This document shows positions 1 to 10,520 of a stretch of 64,000 nt of DNA, piece by piece (position 1 is the stretch's first letter; each line of letters starts with the position of its first letter). Under the pieces are notes generated by a model, which was not told the DNA's origin, ran no database searches, and was given only the letters and a program-made list of their open reading frames with translations. The translations under genes were made by a program, and so were the position numbers. The stretch comes from Pseudomonadota bacterium (lineage in GTDB: Bacteria > Myxococcota_A > UBA796 > GCA-2862545): the NCBI GenBank assembly GCA_947505245.1, contig CANNIZ010000004.1, positions 98,324 through 162,323 on the forward strand, read 5' to 3'.

Positions 1-17
1 ACCTCCTCGACGAGGGG

Positions 18-911
18 GTGTGATCGCGTCGAGTAAGGCGGCGAGCGGCTTCGCCACGGTGTGGAGAAGAGCGGACAGGCCGTCCGGCTAAGACCGCGCG
101 CCAAACGGTTGGTGCGGAGACCGCGCCGGCCGCGCTTGGTCACCCTCGTACTGCGGGTGGTCTCGCGGTCGAACTGGGGCGCCGCGCCGATCGACGGCGG
201 CGAGGCCACGCCTCGCACGAGGGCCATTCTTTCGGCCCCACGGACGGTCATGGATTTCTGGAAGGCGACAACAGCGGAGACCGGTCCGATGGCAGGGCCG
301 AAAAAAAATGAACTTCGCGGGAGGCGTGGGTTCGCCGCCTCTCGATGAGGCCGCGCGCTCGATGGCCCCAGCGAACCCATGCCGAGTGCGAAGGCGCCAA
401 GCGCCTCGACGGCGCTGACAATTGCGACGACCCGTTGGGCGCACGGCAGGCGATCAGCGCCAAGTCAATCGAGGCCACGCGATTGGATCGGAAGACCGCC
501 CAAAGAACGCCGTGAAGGCCCCACCCGGGGGCCGCGGCGAGGCCGCAGGGGTGGGGGTGCGCCAGCCAAACTGGCGCGGAGGAGCAGATGAGAGAGCTGT
601 ACGACGAAGGACTAGCAAACCACGTCGACCCCGAGTCATGCGCCGAAGGCCGCAAGGTCAAGGTGAAGCGTTGACAGGGGCACACGCAGGCCAGGTATCG
701 AGCCGCGAAATCACCATTCGGGAGTGCCGACACCGTCCCCACAGGCGGAAGGCCACACCGATGCGACCGTTTAGCGAGGTCGCACCGGACTCCCCGCGGC
801 TAAGACCCTGCGCATGCGTGGAACCTCCGCGCACAGGAACTGGGAGATCCCATCGTCGACCACGACCGAAGGGTCGGGGTCCGCAGAGGCGAAGCCGAGA
901 AGGATGAGCCG
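18..911 (+). ncRNA. Group II intron ribozyme, 5' domains (DI to DIV part)
   Basis: About 0.9 kb of GC-rich sequence between the proposed 5' splice site and the maturase start. It contains many short complementary arms, as expected for ribozyme domains I to IV. A short reading frame at 588-674 (starting MRELYDEG) resembles a leader often translated upstream of group II intron maturases. The similarity continues in another frame after about 660 (EALTGAHAGQ), which suggests RNA-level rather than protein-level conservation. No independent gene is supported here. Individual domains were not folded. Confidence 0.6.
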
Positions 912-2378
912 ATGATGAACGACGACGGGAAGTCGGACGGACGCGTAGTACCGGAGAAGCGCTCGAACAAAGCGTCGACGAGAGTCGGCGCGGCGGAGAG
1001 CGGGGAGGGAAGGCGGCCGGCCAAGGAGAACTCCGAACCAGACGGGCAGGCCCGGACTCAGAGCCGGGAGCGCCTGAACGCCGCGCTGGAACGGGTACGA
1101 GAGGTAGCAAGCAACGGAAAAGGGGAGAAGTTCACCGCGCTCTGGCACCACATCTACGACATCGACCGCCTGCGAGAAGCCTACCTGGCTACCAATCGCA
1201 AGTCGGCACCGGGAGTAGACGAAGTGACGTGGCAGCAGTACGGCGAGAACCTCCAGGAACACCTGGAGGATCTGTCGGACCGGTTGCGGCGAGGAGCGTT
1301 CTGGCCGGAGCACGTTCGCCGGGTCTACATCCCGAAGGCGGACGGTCGACAGCGCCCGATCGGCATGCCAACGCTGGAGGACAAAATCGTCCAGCGGGCG
1401 ACGGCCGTGGTGCTGAACGCGATCTACGAGATCGATTTCCAGCCACTGTCCTACGGGTTCCGGCCAGGGCGAAGCCAGCATCAAGCGCTGGAGACGCTCG
1501 CGTCCGGGATCACGCGAGGGAAGGTGAACTACGTGCTCGATGCGGACATCCGTGGATTCTTCGACGCGCTCGACCACGAGTGGCTGATCCGATTCATCGA
1601 GCACCGGATCGCGGACCCGCGCGTCCTCAGCGTCATCCAGAAATGGCTGCGCGCGGGCGTGCTGGAAGACGGCAAACACCTGGACGTGGAGCGGGGAACC
1701 CCGCAGGGAGGCAGCATCAGCCCCCTGCTGGCGAACATCTACCTGCACTACGTGTTCGACCTCTGGGTCCAACAATGGCGTAGGAAGCGCGTCAACGGCG
1801 ACATGCTCGTCGTTCGATACGCTGACGACTTCATCGTGGGATTCCAGCACGAGAGCGACGCCACGCAGTTCCTCGCAGACCTGCGGGAGCGTTTCCAGAA
1901 GTTTGGGCTCGAGCTTCACCCCGACAAAACGCGCCTGATCGCGTTCGGTCGCTACGCGGCAGAACGACGCCAGGAGCGCGACGAGGGTAAGCCCGAGACC
2001 TTCGACTTCCTCGGTTTCACGCATATCTGCGCGACGAACAAGAAGGGAGCCTTCTACATTCGCCGCGTCACATCGCGCAAGAAACTACGAGCGAAGCTGG
2101 CCGACTTAAAGGTGAAGATGGCCAAGCGCGCCCAGAGAGCCCATCGAGAGATCGGCCCCTGGCTGCACCGAGTCATCACGGGGCACAACCTGTACTACGG
2201 GCTGCCCACGAATCTGCCGGCGCTGAGGCGCTTTCGGGACGAGGTCGTGAAGCTCTGGCTCCGGTCGCTACGGCGGCTCAGCCAGAAGCACCGCACCACC
2301 TGGGTCCGAATGAAGCCGATGATCGACCGGTGGATCCCGAAGCCGCAGATCACTCAACGAGGCCGCCTTGCAACCTGA
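912..2378 (+). CDS. ltrA: Group II intron reverse transcriptase/maturase (LtrA-like)
   Basis: Intron-encoded protein that assists splicing and copies the intron into new DNA sites. The 488 residues show the RT signature YADD at 303-306, the fingers motifs KSAPGVDEVT and IPKADGRQRPIG, the palm motif RGFFDALDHEW and PQGGSISPLL before YADD, then the DFLGFTH segment and a C-terminal maturase (X/GIIM) region with GPWLHRVITGHNLYYG. There is no HNH endonuclease domain after the maturase region, so mobility would have to use other priming such as replication-fork DNA. AAGGA lies just upstream of the ATG. The frame is intact, so the protein is probably functional. Confidence 0.96.
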   Translation: MMNDDGKSDGRVVPEKRSNKASTRVGAAESGEGRRPAKENSEPDGQARTQSRERLNAALERVREVASNGKGEKFTALWHHIYDIDRLREAYLATNRKSAPGVDEVTWQQYGENLQEHLEDLSDRLRRGAFWPEHVRRVYIPKADGRQRPIGMPTLEDKIVQRATAVVLNAIYEIDFQPLSYGFRPGRSQHQALETLASGITRGKVNYVLDADIRGFFDALDHEWLIRFIEHRIADPRVLSVIQKWLRAGVLEDGKHLDVERGTPQGGSISPLLANIYLHYVFDLWVQQWRRKRVNGDMLVVRYADDFIVGFQHESDATQFLADLRERFQKFGLELHPDKTRLIAFGRYAAERRQERDEGKPETFDFLGFTHICATNKKGAFYIRRVTSRKKLRAKLADLKVKMAKRAQRAHREIGPWLHRVITGHNLYYGLPTNLPALRRFRDEVVKLWLRSLRRLSQKHRTTWVRMKPMIDRWIPKPQITQRGRLAT

Positions 2379-2397
2379 TCGTCAACATCCAAGGCAA

Positions 2398-2430
2398 GAG
2401 CCCGGTGCGGTAGTTCCGCTCGCCGGGATC
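2398..2430 (+). ncRNA. Group II intron domain V catalytic hairpin
   Basis: A 33-nt hairpin 20 bases after the maturase stop: a lower stem GAGCCCGG pairing with CCGGGAUC, a bulge (U opposite UCG) and an upper stem GCGG/CCGC with a short UAGUU loop. This is the size and layout of domain V, the ribozyme active site. The AGC-like triad sits in the lower 5' strand. A G opposite A replaces the usual G-U wobble there, which is slightly unusual. Confidence 0.72.
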
Positions 2431-2432
2431 TG

Positions 2433-2470
2433 TGCGGGGGGTGCCTGGCAACAGACGTCCCTACCGCGAC
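2433..2470 (+). ncRNA. Group II intron domain VI and 3' splice site
   Basis: A stem closes with GCGG (2434-2437) against CCGC (2464-2467). An A at 2463 is left unpaired close to the 3' end and would be the branch-point adenosine. The intron ends GCGAC, matching the AY 3' consensus. The spacing from the bulged A to the end is the usual seven to eight nucleotides. Confidence 0.65.
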
Positions 2471-2500
2471 AGCGGCGCCGCAGGCGACGCGGGAATCAAA

Positions 2501-4267
2501 TCACTGGCAGAACGTGAGCGAGGTCGTCGTCACCGAGTTGTCCGGCGTGAGCGCCCGCGACGGCCACGCCAGCCGCGCGACGTTCCACACCTGGTCGTCG
2601 GCGGTGAGGCGCTTCGTGTAGGTCGCCGTGAGGATGCCGCCCAGGTACACGCGCGCCGTGGCCATCGTGGACGGGCAGGTGCCCGCGCAGGAGGAATTCC
2701 CGCCGGTGCCGAAGTAGTGCACCTTGATGTCGTAGTTGCCGCTCGAAGGGCTCGTGATCGTGGTGGTCTCGGGGCCGTAGCCGAAGATCGCGTCGGCATC
2801 GAGCGACGGGTCGTCCGCCGTGCCCGCACCCGCCCACGAGGGCGTCATGTTGCAGTAGTCGCAGTCCCCGATGCCGAAGATGCCGGTGGTGCCGTTGAGC
2901 ACGTGCAGGTCGAGGTCTGCCGTGCTGTCCCAGCTCACCTCGACGTAGAAGCCGTCGGCGGGGACCGCGTCCACGACGACGCGATCGGGGGTGCCATCCC
3001 AGGTGCCCGCCGAGTTGCGCACGTCGAGGTCGAACTCGTAGCGTCCCGCGAGGTCCGCGAAGAACGACGGCCGCGACGCGGTCTGCGACGACAGGTGCGT
3101 GGTGGAGCCCGACGGCTTGGTCACGAGCGTCCACTGGTAGGTGAGGGGCGTGAGGCCCTGCGGGTCCGACGACGCCGTTCCGTCCAAGGTGACGTCCACG
3201 AGCGGGCTCACCGACTGGTCGACGCCGGCGTTCGCGATCGGCGGCTGCACGGGGGGCGCGGTGACCGTGATGCGGACGCGATCGGGCGTGGCGTCGACGG
3301 TGCCGACGCTGTTCGTGACCTGCAGATCGTAGGTGTAGGTGCCGACCTTGTCGGGCACGAACGAAGGCGTCGCGCTCGTCGTGACGTCCAGCGCGGACGC
3401 CGAGCCGGACGGCACCGCGACCGGGCTCCAGGCGTACGTGAGCGGCGTGTAGCCGCCCGGATCGTACGAAGCGAGGCCGGTGAGCGGCACGAGGTCGCCG
3501 CGGTAGGCGGCGATGTCGACGCCGGCGTCCGAGACCGGGGGGGCTACCGGCGCCGTGCTCGCGTGGACGACCATGCGGTCCGGCGTGGGGTCCGAGGTGC
3601 CGGCCGAGTTCTTGACGCTCAACTGCACGGTGAAGTCGCCGTTCACGTCGGGCGTGAGGCTCACGGCGGTGCCGCTGCCGTTGATCGTCGCCGTGGAGCC
3701 CGACGGGGCCGTGACGATCGACCACTCGAACGCGAGCGGGTACAGCCCTTGCGGGTCCGTGGAGCCCGAGCCGTCGATGTTCGCGGTGTCACCGACGTGG
3801 ACGTTGCGATCGGGGCCGGCGTTGGCGACAGGTGCCGGGGCCGGCGGCTGCGATTCGACGTGCACGACGACGCGGGCGGGCGTGCTGTCCCACACGCCGG
3901 CCGTGTTCTGCACGGTCAGGTCGAGCACCCAGGTGCCGATCACGTCGGCGGTGAAGATCGGGTCGACGATAGCAAGGCTCGACAGCGAGGACGTGGTGTC
4001 CGTGGGCTGGTGGTTCACCGTCCACGCGTACACGAGCGGCGACAGGCCGTCCGGATCGTAGCTCGCCGAACCGTCCAGGCGCACGGTCTCGCCGCGGCCG
4101 ACGGTGAGGTCGAGGCCGGCGTCCGCGACAGGCTCGTTCACCTCGGCGGGCGGCTCTTCCACGTCCGGCACCGACGAGTCTGCCGGCATCGACGTGTCCG
4201 TCAGCGACAACAGATCGTTCTCGTTGCAGGCGACGAGCAGGACGAGGGGGAACCAGCGGACGGACAT
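2501..4267 (-). CDS. PKD-repeat lipoprotein
   Basis: Predicted outer-membrane or surface lipoprotein of 588 residues. A signal peptide ends in lipobox LVAC (Cys14). Four PKD-like immunoglobulin-fold repeats follow at about 46-138, 146-237, 244-337 and 343-434, each starting like PVADAGLD and carrying an LDGSASxDPxG core and a W in the Y-x-W strand. A C-terminal domain (435-588) begins GFYVEVSWDSTADLDLHV and resembles the beta-sandwich found after such repeats in YfaP/DUF2135-like proteins. The ATG at 4267 is chosen because GGAG lies just upstream and it gives a clean lipobox; a start 27 codons earlier would spoil the signal peptide. The specific ligand is unknown. Confidence 0.85.
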   Translation of the reverse strand: MSVRWFPLVLLVACNENDLLSLTDTSMPADSSVPDVEEPPAEVNEPVADAGLDLTVGRGETVRLDGSASYDPDGLSPLVYAWTVNHQPTDTTSSLSSLAIVDPIFTADVIGTWVLDLTVQNTAGVWDSTPARVVVHVESQPPAPAPVANAGPDRNVHVGDTANIDGSGSTDPQGLYPLAFEWSIVTAPSGSTATINGSGTAVSLTPDVNGDFTVQLSVKNSAGTSDPTPDRMVVHASTAPVAPPVSDAGVDIAAYRGDLVPLTGLASYDPGGYTPLTYAWSPVAVPSGSASALDVTTSATPSFVPDKVGTYTYDLQVTNSVGTVDATPDRVRITVTAPPVQPPIANAGVDQSVSPLVDVTLDGTASSDPQGLTPLTYQWTLVTKPSGSTTHLSSQTASRPSFFADLAGRYEFDLDVRNSAGTWDGTPDRVVVDAVPADGFYVEVSWDSTADLDLHVLNGTTGIFGIGDCDYCNMTPSWAGAGTADDPSLDADAIFGYGPETTTITSPSSGNYDIKVHYFGTGGNSSCAGTCPSTMATARVYLGGILTATYTKRLTADDQVWNVARLAWPSRALTPDNSVTTTSLTFCQ

Positions 4268-4391
4268 GGGGACTCCAGAATCGGGACGCACTATGCAGGA
4301 TGCGGGCCAGCCGCGGAAGTCGCTGGCAGCCGGTCCCCGCAGCGCCATGCGGATCTCTTGTCGCAGATCGCCGCCGCGTTACCCCGATCCA

Positions 4392-5114
4392 ATGCTTCCT
4401 GTTCCGCCATTCCACCCCCCCGACGCCGCCTCTACTGCGGCGTTCGTCGTGCTGGTGCTCGTCGTCGCTGGGCTCGGAGTCGCCGGGGTCGCCTCGGGCA
4501 GCGCGCGCAGCGGCGCGGACGGTGTGGTCGTGCGGCGTCGAGGGGTCGGCGCGGGTGTGTTCGCCGCGATCTGGCTCGGCCTCACCGCGCTCGCGCCGGC
4601 GTCGGGGCTGGTGGGCGCGGCACCCGCTGCGATGATGGCGTTCTTCGTCGGCTCGAACGCGTTCGGTCTCGGCGTGGCGCTATCACGGGCTGGGCGCTGG
4701 CTCGCGAACCTGCCGCTCGCCGCGCTGGTCGGCTTTCACGCGTTCCGGCTTCCGCTCGAGATCATCCTGCACCGCTGGGCATTGCAGGGCAGCATCCCGA
4801 TCGACATGTCGTGGTCGGGCCGCAACTACGACGTCGTAACCGGCCTCGCAGCGGTCGTGGCGTGTGGATGGCTCGTCGCGCGGCCTGGCGATCGCTTCGT
4901 CGCGGGAGGGTTCACGGCGCTCGGGCTCGGGCTGCTGCTCAACGTCGCCCGCGTGGCGCTGTCGTGCGCGCCGGTCGCGCTGCCGATTCACGTCGACTGT
5001 GATCCACCGCTGTTGCTCGCGCTGCACGCGCCGTACGCGTGGATCGTCTCGGTGTGCGTCGCGGGAGCCCTGTGCGCCCACGTCGTCGCGCTCCGGTCGC
5101 TCGCGTCGCGGTGA
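4392..5114 (+). CDS. Multi-pass membrane protein of unknown function
   Basis: A 240-residue protein with about six to seven hydrophobic segments, the first beginning near residue 15 (AAFVVLVLVVAGLGVAGVAS). Polar loops contain Arg-rich stretches. I do not recognise the family. The ATG at 4392 puts the first helix at a natural position; longer in-frame extensions run back into the divergent lipoprotein gene and are not credible. Its stop overlaps a possible GTG start of the next gene (GTGA at 5111), and that gene in turn overlaps a dehydrogenase gene, so the three genes probably form one transcript. Confidence 0.7.
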   Translation: MLPVPPFHPPDAASTAAFVVLVLVVAGLGVAGVASGSARSGADGVVVRRRGVGAGVFAAIWLGLTALAPASGLVGAAPAAMMAFFVGSNAFGLGVALSRAGRWLANLPLAALVGFHAFRLPLEIILHRWALQGSIPIDMSWSGRNYDVVTGLAAVVACGWLVARPGDRFVAGGFTALGLGLLLNVARVALSCAPVALPIHVDCDPPLLLALHAPYAWIVSVCVAGALCAHVVALRSLASR

Positions 5115-5140
5115 GTTACGGCGGAAGCGCGGGGTTGCAC

Positions 5141-5722
5141 ATGGCGCTTTGGGTCGTGCTGGTGGCGTTGACGGGCTGCGGAGGCGCGGCTCCGACGTGC
5201 GGCGAAGCGGATTGCGCGCCGGTTTGCGAGGCGGCGGGCAAAGAAGGGCTCACGGCCTTCGAACAGGGCCTGGTGGCGCCGGTGATCGCGGACGTGCGCG
5301 CGGGCATCACGCCATGGAATGAGACCTCGATCGGCGTGTGCAGGGGCAGCGGGCGCGACTGTGACGCCTGGATCGGCGCCGCCGCAGACGACCTCCCGCC
5401 CGGCGAGTACATGCTGCGCGCCGAGCTGAAGGTTCCCGACGTGGGTCCGCGCGGCACTTGGAAGTTGAAGCTCGACACGGAGTGCACCACCACACGCAAG
5501 ACGGCGACGGGCGAGTCGACGAGCACCACCACCGCGCACTCGCGCGAGTATGACGAGATGCAATACGCCGGCGAAGAGCACGGCTCGCGCATCTCGCCGA
5601 TGTACCGCATCACGAGCCCCAACCCGGGGGGCGCCCAGGCGTGCACGTGGAAGCTGACCACGCTTCACCCCGACCATCCGGCCGAGTGGTCCGGCCGCTG
5701 GTCGGTGCCGGGCGTCCCGTGA
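5141..5722 (+). CDS. Small Cys-containing lipoprotein of unknown function
   Basis: A 193-residue lipoprotein: MALWVVLVALTGC gives a short signal peptide with lipobox LTGC. The mature part is Cys-rich at its N-terminus (CGEADCAPVCEAAG) and otherwise looks like a beta-rich extracytoplasmic domain. The start could instead be the in-frame GTG at 5111, which overlaps the previous stop as GTGA, a coupling pattern used repeatedly in this window. No family assignment. It shares a transcript with the preceding membrane protein, and its TGA overlaps the GTG of the dehydrogenase at 5719. Confidence 0.72.
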   Translation: MALWVVLVALTGCGGAAPTCGEADCAPVCEAAGKEGLTAFEQGLVAPVIADVRAGITPWNETSIGVCRGSGRDCDAWIGAAADDLPPGEYMLRAELKVPDVGPRGTWKLKLDTECTTTRKTATGESTSTTTAHSREYDEMQYAGEEHGSRISPMYRITSPNPGGAQACTWKLTTLHPDHPAEWSGRWSVPGVP

Positions 5723-6645
5723 AGGTGCTCCGTTGGGGCCGCTCTGCGTACGAGACGATCGACGATCTCGCGCGCGAACGCGGTGACGCCGAGGCGCTCG
5801 GTCTCCAGTGGACGCACGTCGCAGGCAGCGATGAGCCCGTTCCGGCCGACGTGCTCGTCGTCACGAGCGGCGTGAGGGTGGACGGTGCTGCGCTTGATCG
5901 CACCGGTGCGCGCGCGGTGATCACCACCACGTCCGGGTACGACCACGTCGATCTGCCCGCCTGCCGCGCGCGTGGGGTCGCGCTCTACCGCGTGCCGGAG
6001 GCGCGCCGGGACGCGGTCGCAGAGCACGCGTTGGCCTCGTTGATCGGTCTGATGCGCAACCTCGGTCCGCTCGAAGCCTTCGCCGCCGATGGAACCTGGG
6101 CGCGCGACCGCCTGCCCGAACTCGCACCCGTCGGGCTGTCGGGTTCGCGCGTGCTGATCGTCGGCCTCGGGGTGATCGGCACGCACATGGCGGACGTCCT
6201 GCGCGCGTGTGGGGCGGACGTCGTCGGCGTCGATCCTGCCGGGGTCCCCGACGGGGTTGCAACCGGGGACCTCGACGCGCTGCTGCCGACCGTGGACGCG
6301 GTCACGCTCCACTGCGCCCTCACCGACACCAGCCGCGGTCTGTTTTCGGCCGCACGCCTCGCGCGCCTGCCCGCGCACGCTGTGCTCGTGAACACCGCGC
6401 GCGGCGAGGTGCTCGACGTCGCCGCCGCCGTGGACGCCGTGCGCGAAGGCCGCCTGCGCGGGCTCGCGTGCGATGTGTTCCCGCGCGAACCCTGGCCCGA
6501 GCTTCGCGTCGCTGGGCCGAACATCCGGTTCACCCCGCACGCGTCGGGCTTCGTTCGCGACCTCGGTCGGCGCGTGGCCGCCGAGGTCGAGCGGGCGCTG
6601 GCTGCGCTCGTCGCCGGAAAACCGGCGCCCCACCGCGTGATCTGA
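5719..6645 (+). CDS. D-isomer-specific 2-hydroxyacid dehydrogenase
   Basis: NAD(P)-dependent oxidoreductase of the D-2-hydroxyacid dehydrogenase (SerA/GhrA) family, interconverting a 2-keto acid and a D-2-hydroxy acid. The 308 residues contain the Rossmann motif VLIVGLGVIGTHMADVL, the NTARGEVLD segment with the substrate/NAD Arg, and a catalytic His in TPHASG; the nearby Glu lies in CDVFPREPWP. The N-terminal catalytic half has TTTSGYDHVDLPACRARGV. The start is GTG overlapping the upstream stop (GTGA), so it is translationally coupled. The true substrate cannot be told from sequence; glyoxylate/hydroxypyruvate and phosphoglycerate enzymes share this fold. Confidence 0.85.
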   Translation: MKVLRWGRSAYETIDDLARERGDAEALGLQWTHVAGSDEPVPADVLVVTSGVRVDGAALDRTGARAVITTTSGYDHVDLPACRARGVALYRVPEARRDAVAEHALASLIGLMRNLGPLEAFAADGTWARDRLPELAPVGLSGSRVLIVGLGVIGTHMADVLRACGADVVGVDPAGVPDGVATGDLDALLPTVDAVTLHCALTDTSRGLFSAARLARLPAHAVLVNTARGEVLDVAAAVDAVREGRLRGLACDVFPREPWPELRVAGPNIRFTPHASGFVRDLGRRVAAEVERALAALVAGKPAPHRVI

Positions 6646-6751
6646 CACGTTCGTCGCTTTTCAGTGACGGTGCCTGGGCGTCGACGGTACGTTTTGATTG
6701 AAGGCGGACGCTCCTCCCCACGTCAGGGTTCCATGGCTCCGGGGGGATGAA

Positions 6752-8160
6752 ATGATCTGCGCTTCGTGCGGCGAAGAGACCGTCGTGGTGATGTGTGCCG
6801 AGTGCGGAAAATCCGCCTTGCTCGACGGTCGATACCGGCTCGAAGGCCGGATCGGCACCGGCGGAACCGGGACCACCTGGCGCGCCTCGACGCTGGTCGA
6901 CGGCGAAGCCCACACCTCGGTGGCCGTGAAGGAGCTGCCGGTCGGAAACCTCGACTCCGACAAGGCCCGCGAGCTGGTCGAACGCGAGATCCGCGTGCTG
7001 CGCGAGCTCGATCACCCGGCAATTCCCAAGTACTGGGAGGACCTGTTCGTCGGCAAGGGGCGCAGCAAGGCTGTTTACATCGTGCAGGACTTCGTGGACG
7101 GCGAGACGCTCGCCGAAGAGATGAAGCGCCGCCGCTACACGGAAGGCGAGGTCGTCGCGATGATGGCCGAGCTTCTGCACGTCCTGCAGTACCTGCACGG
7201 CCTGCGCCCGCCCGTCGTGCACCGCGATCTCAAGCCGCAGAACGTCATCCGCCGCAAGGACGGTCGCCTCGCGCTGATCGACTTTGGCTCCGTGCGCGAC
7301 TCGGTGAAGGGCGAATTCGGCGGGAGCACGGTCGCGGGAACGTTCGGGTACATGGCGCCCGAGCAGTTTCGCGGGGACGCGTACCCGGTGAGCGACCTCT
7401 ACGGCCTCGGCGCGCTCGCGATCGCCCTGCTTTCCAGGCGCGAGCCGCACTCGCTGCTCGACTGGTCCGGTCGCCTGAAGTGGGAGGAGGTCACGTTCGT
7501 GAGCCTGCCGATGGCGGAGCTGCTCGGGAAATTGCTCGCACCGGACCCGTTGCATCGCCTGCCTTCGGCCGCCGCCGCGCTCGAAGCGTTGGGCGAGCTG
7601 AACCGGCAGCGCGCTTCCTACATTCGCGGTCCGCAGGACCTTCGCGCGGTGGACGCGGACGAACGGCGCGCGTTGCGGCCGATGCTGGAGCAGCTCGCGA
7701 CCGTACAGCCGGCGCTGCTCCAAGACCGCGAGCGCAACACGGAGGTGCTGTTTGGACCTGCGGCCACGGAGAGCCTCGCGCGGGTCGCGAGCGTGGTCGA
7801 GCGTGTCACGCCCGGCCTCGGAGTGATCCGGAACGGCAAGGCGTTCGGCGCGGCGTTCGGGATGGTGTTCGCGTTCTGGTCCGCCGTGGTGGTCGTAGTC
7901 GGGCTCGGCGCTGCCGCCCCGCCCGCGATGATGCGCCACACCGACACCACCTACGTGTACACCTCGGAGCCCGGCAAGGTGATTTGCAGCGACCAGACGA
8001 GCGGCAAGACCGGCCCGCTGACCCCGGCCCTGTCGGTGTTGCCGTCGGATACCTGGTGCACGGTGCACGTCCGGGACCGCATCGGCGGGTTCGCCGCGGA
8101 TCACCGCTACGTGTGGTGCTACGAGGAAGGCAACCACCTGGATTGCGGGCCCCTCAAAGA

Positions 8161-8164
<4 letters not shown>
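6752..8164 (+). CDS. Zinc-ribbon Ser/Thr protein kinase with C-terminal membrane anchor
   Basis: Hanks-type protein kinase, 470 residues. An N-terminal zinc ribbon uses Cys3, 6, 15 and 18. The kinase domain has a Gly-loop near 35-40 (GTGGTG), ATP Lys60 in VAVKELP, catalytic HRDLKPQN (Asp159), DFG at 177-179 and GTFGYMAPEQF. One transmembrane helix lies near 365-388, followed by about 80 residues with Cys pairs that would be extracytoplasmic. This suggests a transmembrane kinase with an external sensor and an internal zinc ribbon. GGGGGG before the ATG at 6752 supports that start. It converges on glpD; the two stop codons share bases of CTAG at 8161-8164. Substrates are unknown. Confidence 0.92.
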
Positions 8165-9846
<1,682 letters not shown>

Positions 9847-9971
9847 GTCGCCTCCGCTGGTGATCGGTATCGCGGCGAGGGCCACGGTGGAGCGGAACAC
9901 ACCGGACGCGCTCGACAAACGAGCCGTGGCCCGCTAACTCGCCGCACTGGAAACACGTCGCCAAACGGCGC

Positions 9972-10385
9972 ATGGGGTCGCTCACCGTGCTTACCAAGAA
10001 GCAAATCATCGAGATCCTCGGCAAGGGCGAGTCGCTCGCGGAACTCGACGTCCGCGGCATCGATCTGTCGGGTGTGAACTTCGACAACGCGGACCTTTCG
10101 TTCAGCAAGCTCGCTGAGTGCAACCTGACGCGGGCCACGTTCCGCGGGGCCAAGCTGATGAGCGCGTCGCTGTGGCACTGCGAGTGCAAAGACTGCGTAT
10201 TCGACAACGCCAACCTCGAAGAAGCCGACTTCGACTACGCGAACCTGGACGGCTGCTCGTTCAAGAACGCAAAGATCAAGAAGGCCATCTTTCCGTTCGT
10301 GCGCCTGCCGCTGGCAGACGTGCAAGAGAGCGTTCGAACAGGAAAGCGCGTGCGCATGGAGCGCGGACGGCTCGACGACGAGTAG
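9972..10385 (+). CDS. Pentapeptide-repeat protein
   Basis: A 137-residue protein whose middle (about 25-105) is built of A(D/N)Lxx-type pentapeptides such as LSGVNFDNADLSFSKL, ATFRGAKLMSA and ANLEEADFDYANLDGCSF. These fold into a right-handed quadrilateral beta-helix. No signal peptide is visible, so it is probably cytosolic. Family members range from DNA-gyrase protectors to proteins of unknown role; the roughly 16 repeats are fewer than in Qnr/MfpA, so a DNA-mimic role is not implied. It is divergent from glpD, and a GC-rich hairpin follows its stop. Confidence 0.85.
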   Translation: MGSLTVLTKKQIIEILGKGESLAELDVRGIDLSGVNFDNADLSFSKLAECNLTRATFRGAKLMSASLWHCECKDCVFDNANLEEADFDYANLDGCSFKNAKIKKAIFPFVRLPLADVQESVRTGKRVRMERGRLDDE

Positions 10386-10410
10386 ACTGCCGACGACCAC
10401 AAGTTGCTAC

Positions 10411-10446
10411 GCCGCCAGAGGCGGCTGCGCGCTACGCTCGCTTTTT
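10411..10446 (+). terminator. Possible rho-independent terminator
   Basis: GCCGCC-AGA-GGCGGC (10411-10425) is a perfect 6-bp stem. A second, imperfect GC-rich arm pair then leads directly into five Ts at 10442-10446. It lies 25 bases after the pentapeptide-gene stop and before the sigma factor gene. The T-run is not directly adjacent to the perfect stem, so confidence is limited. Confidence 0.4.
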
Positions 10447-10520
10447 CGGAACCCTCGGTCGTCAGGCGTGTCAATCCTCGTGCCAGCCATCCTGAAATGC
10501 CCGCCCCTGGCGGGGGTCCA

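Larger units (their letters stand above)
18..2470 (+). mobile_element. Group II intron, apparently full length
   Basis: Self-splicing retroelement. A GUGUG at 18-22 fits the group II 5' consensus GUGYG. A reverse transcriptase/maturase gene lies at 912-2378, a domain V-like hairpin at 2398-2430, and a domain VI-like stem with an unpaired A at 2463, seven bases before a terminal AC at 2470 (consensus AY). The length of about 2.45 kb is normal for introns with an ORF in domain IV. The 3' junction is well supported; the 5' junction is less certain because another GUGUG occurs near 56. The intron sits 30 bases beyond the stop of the PKD lipoprotein gene, in antisense orientation to it, so no coding sequence seen here is split. 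Exon-binding-site pairing was not established. Confidence 0.8.

Noticed and set aside
588..674. Short reading frame starting MRELYDEG upstream of the maturase
   Set aside because: The similarity to other intron leaders switches frame after about 660, so it reflects conserved ribozyme RNA rather than a protein.
2432..5002. Long plus-strand Arg-rich frame opposite the PKD lipoprotein
   Set aside because: It is the shadow of a real minus-strand gene and shows no domain; the repetitive Arg/Val/Gly pattern comes from GC-rich codon positions.
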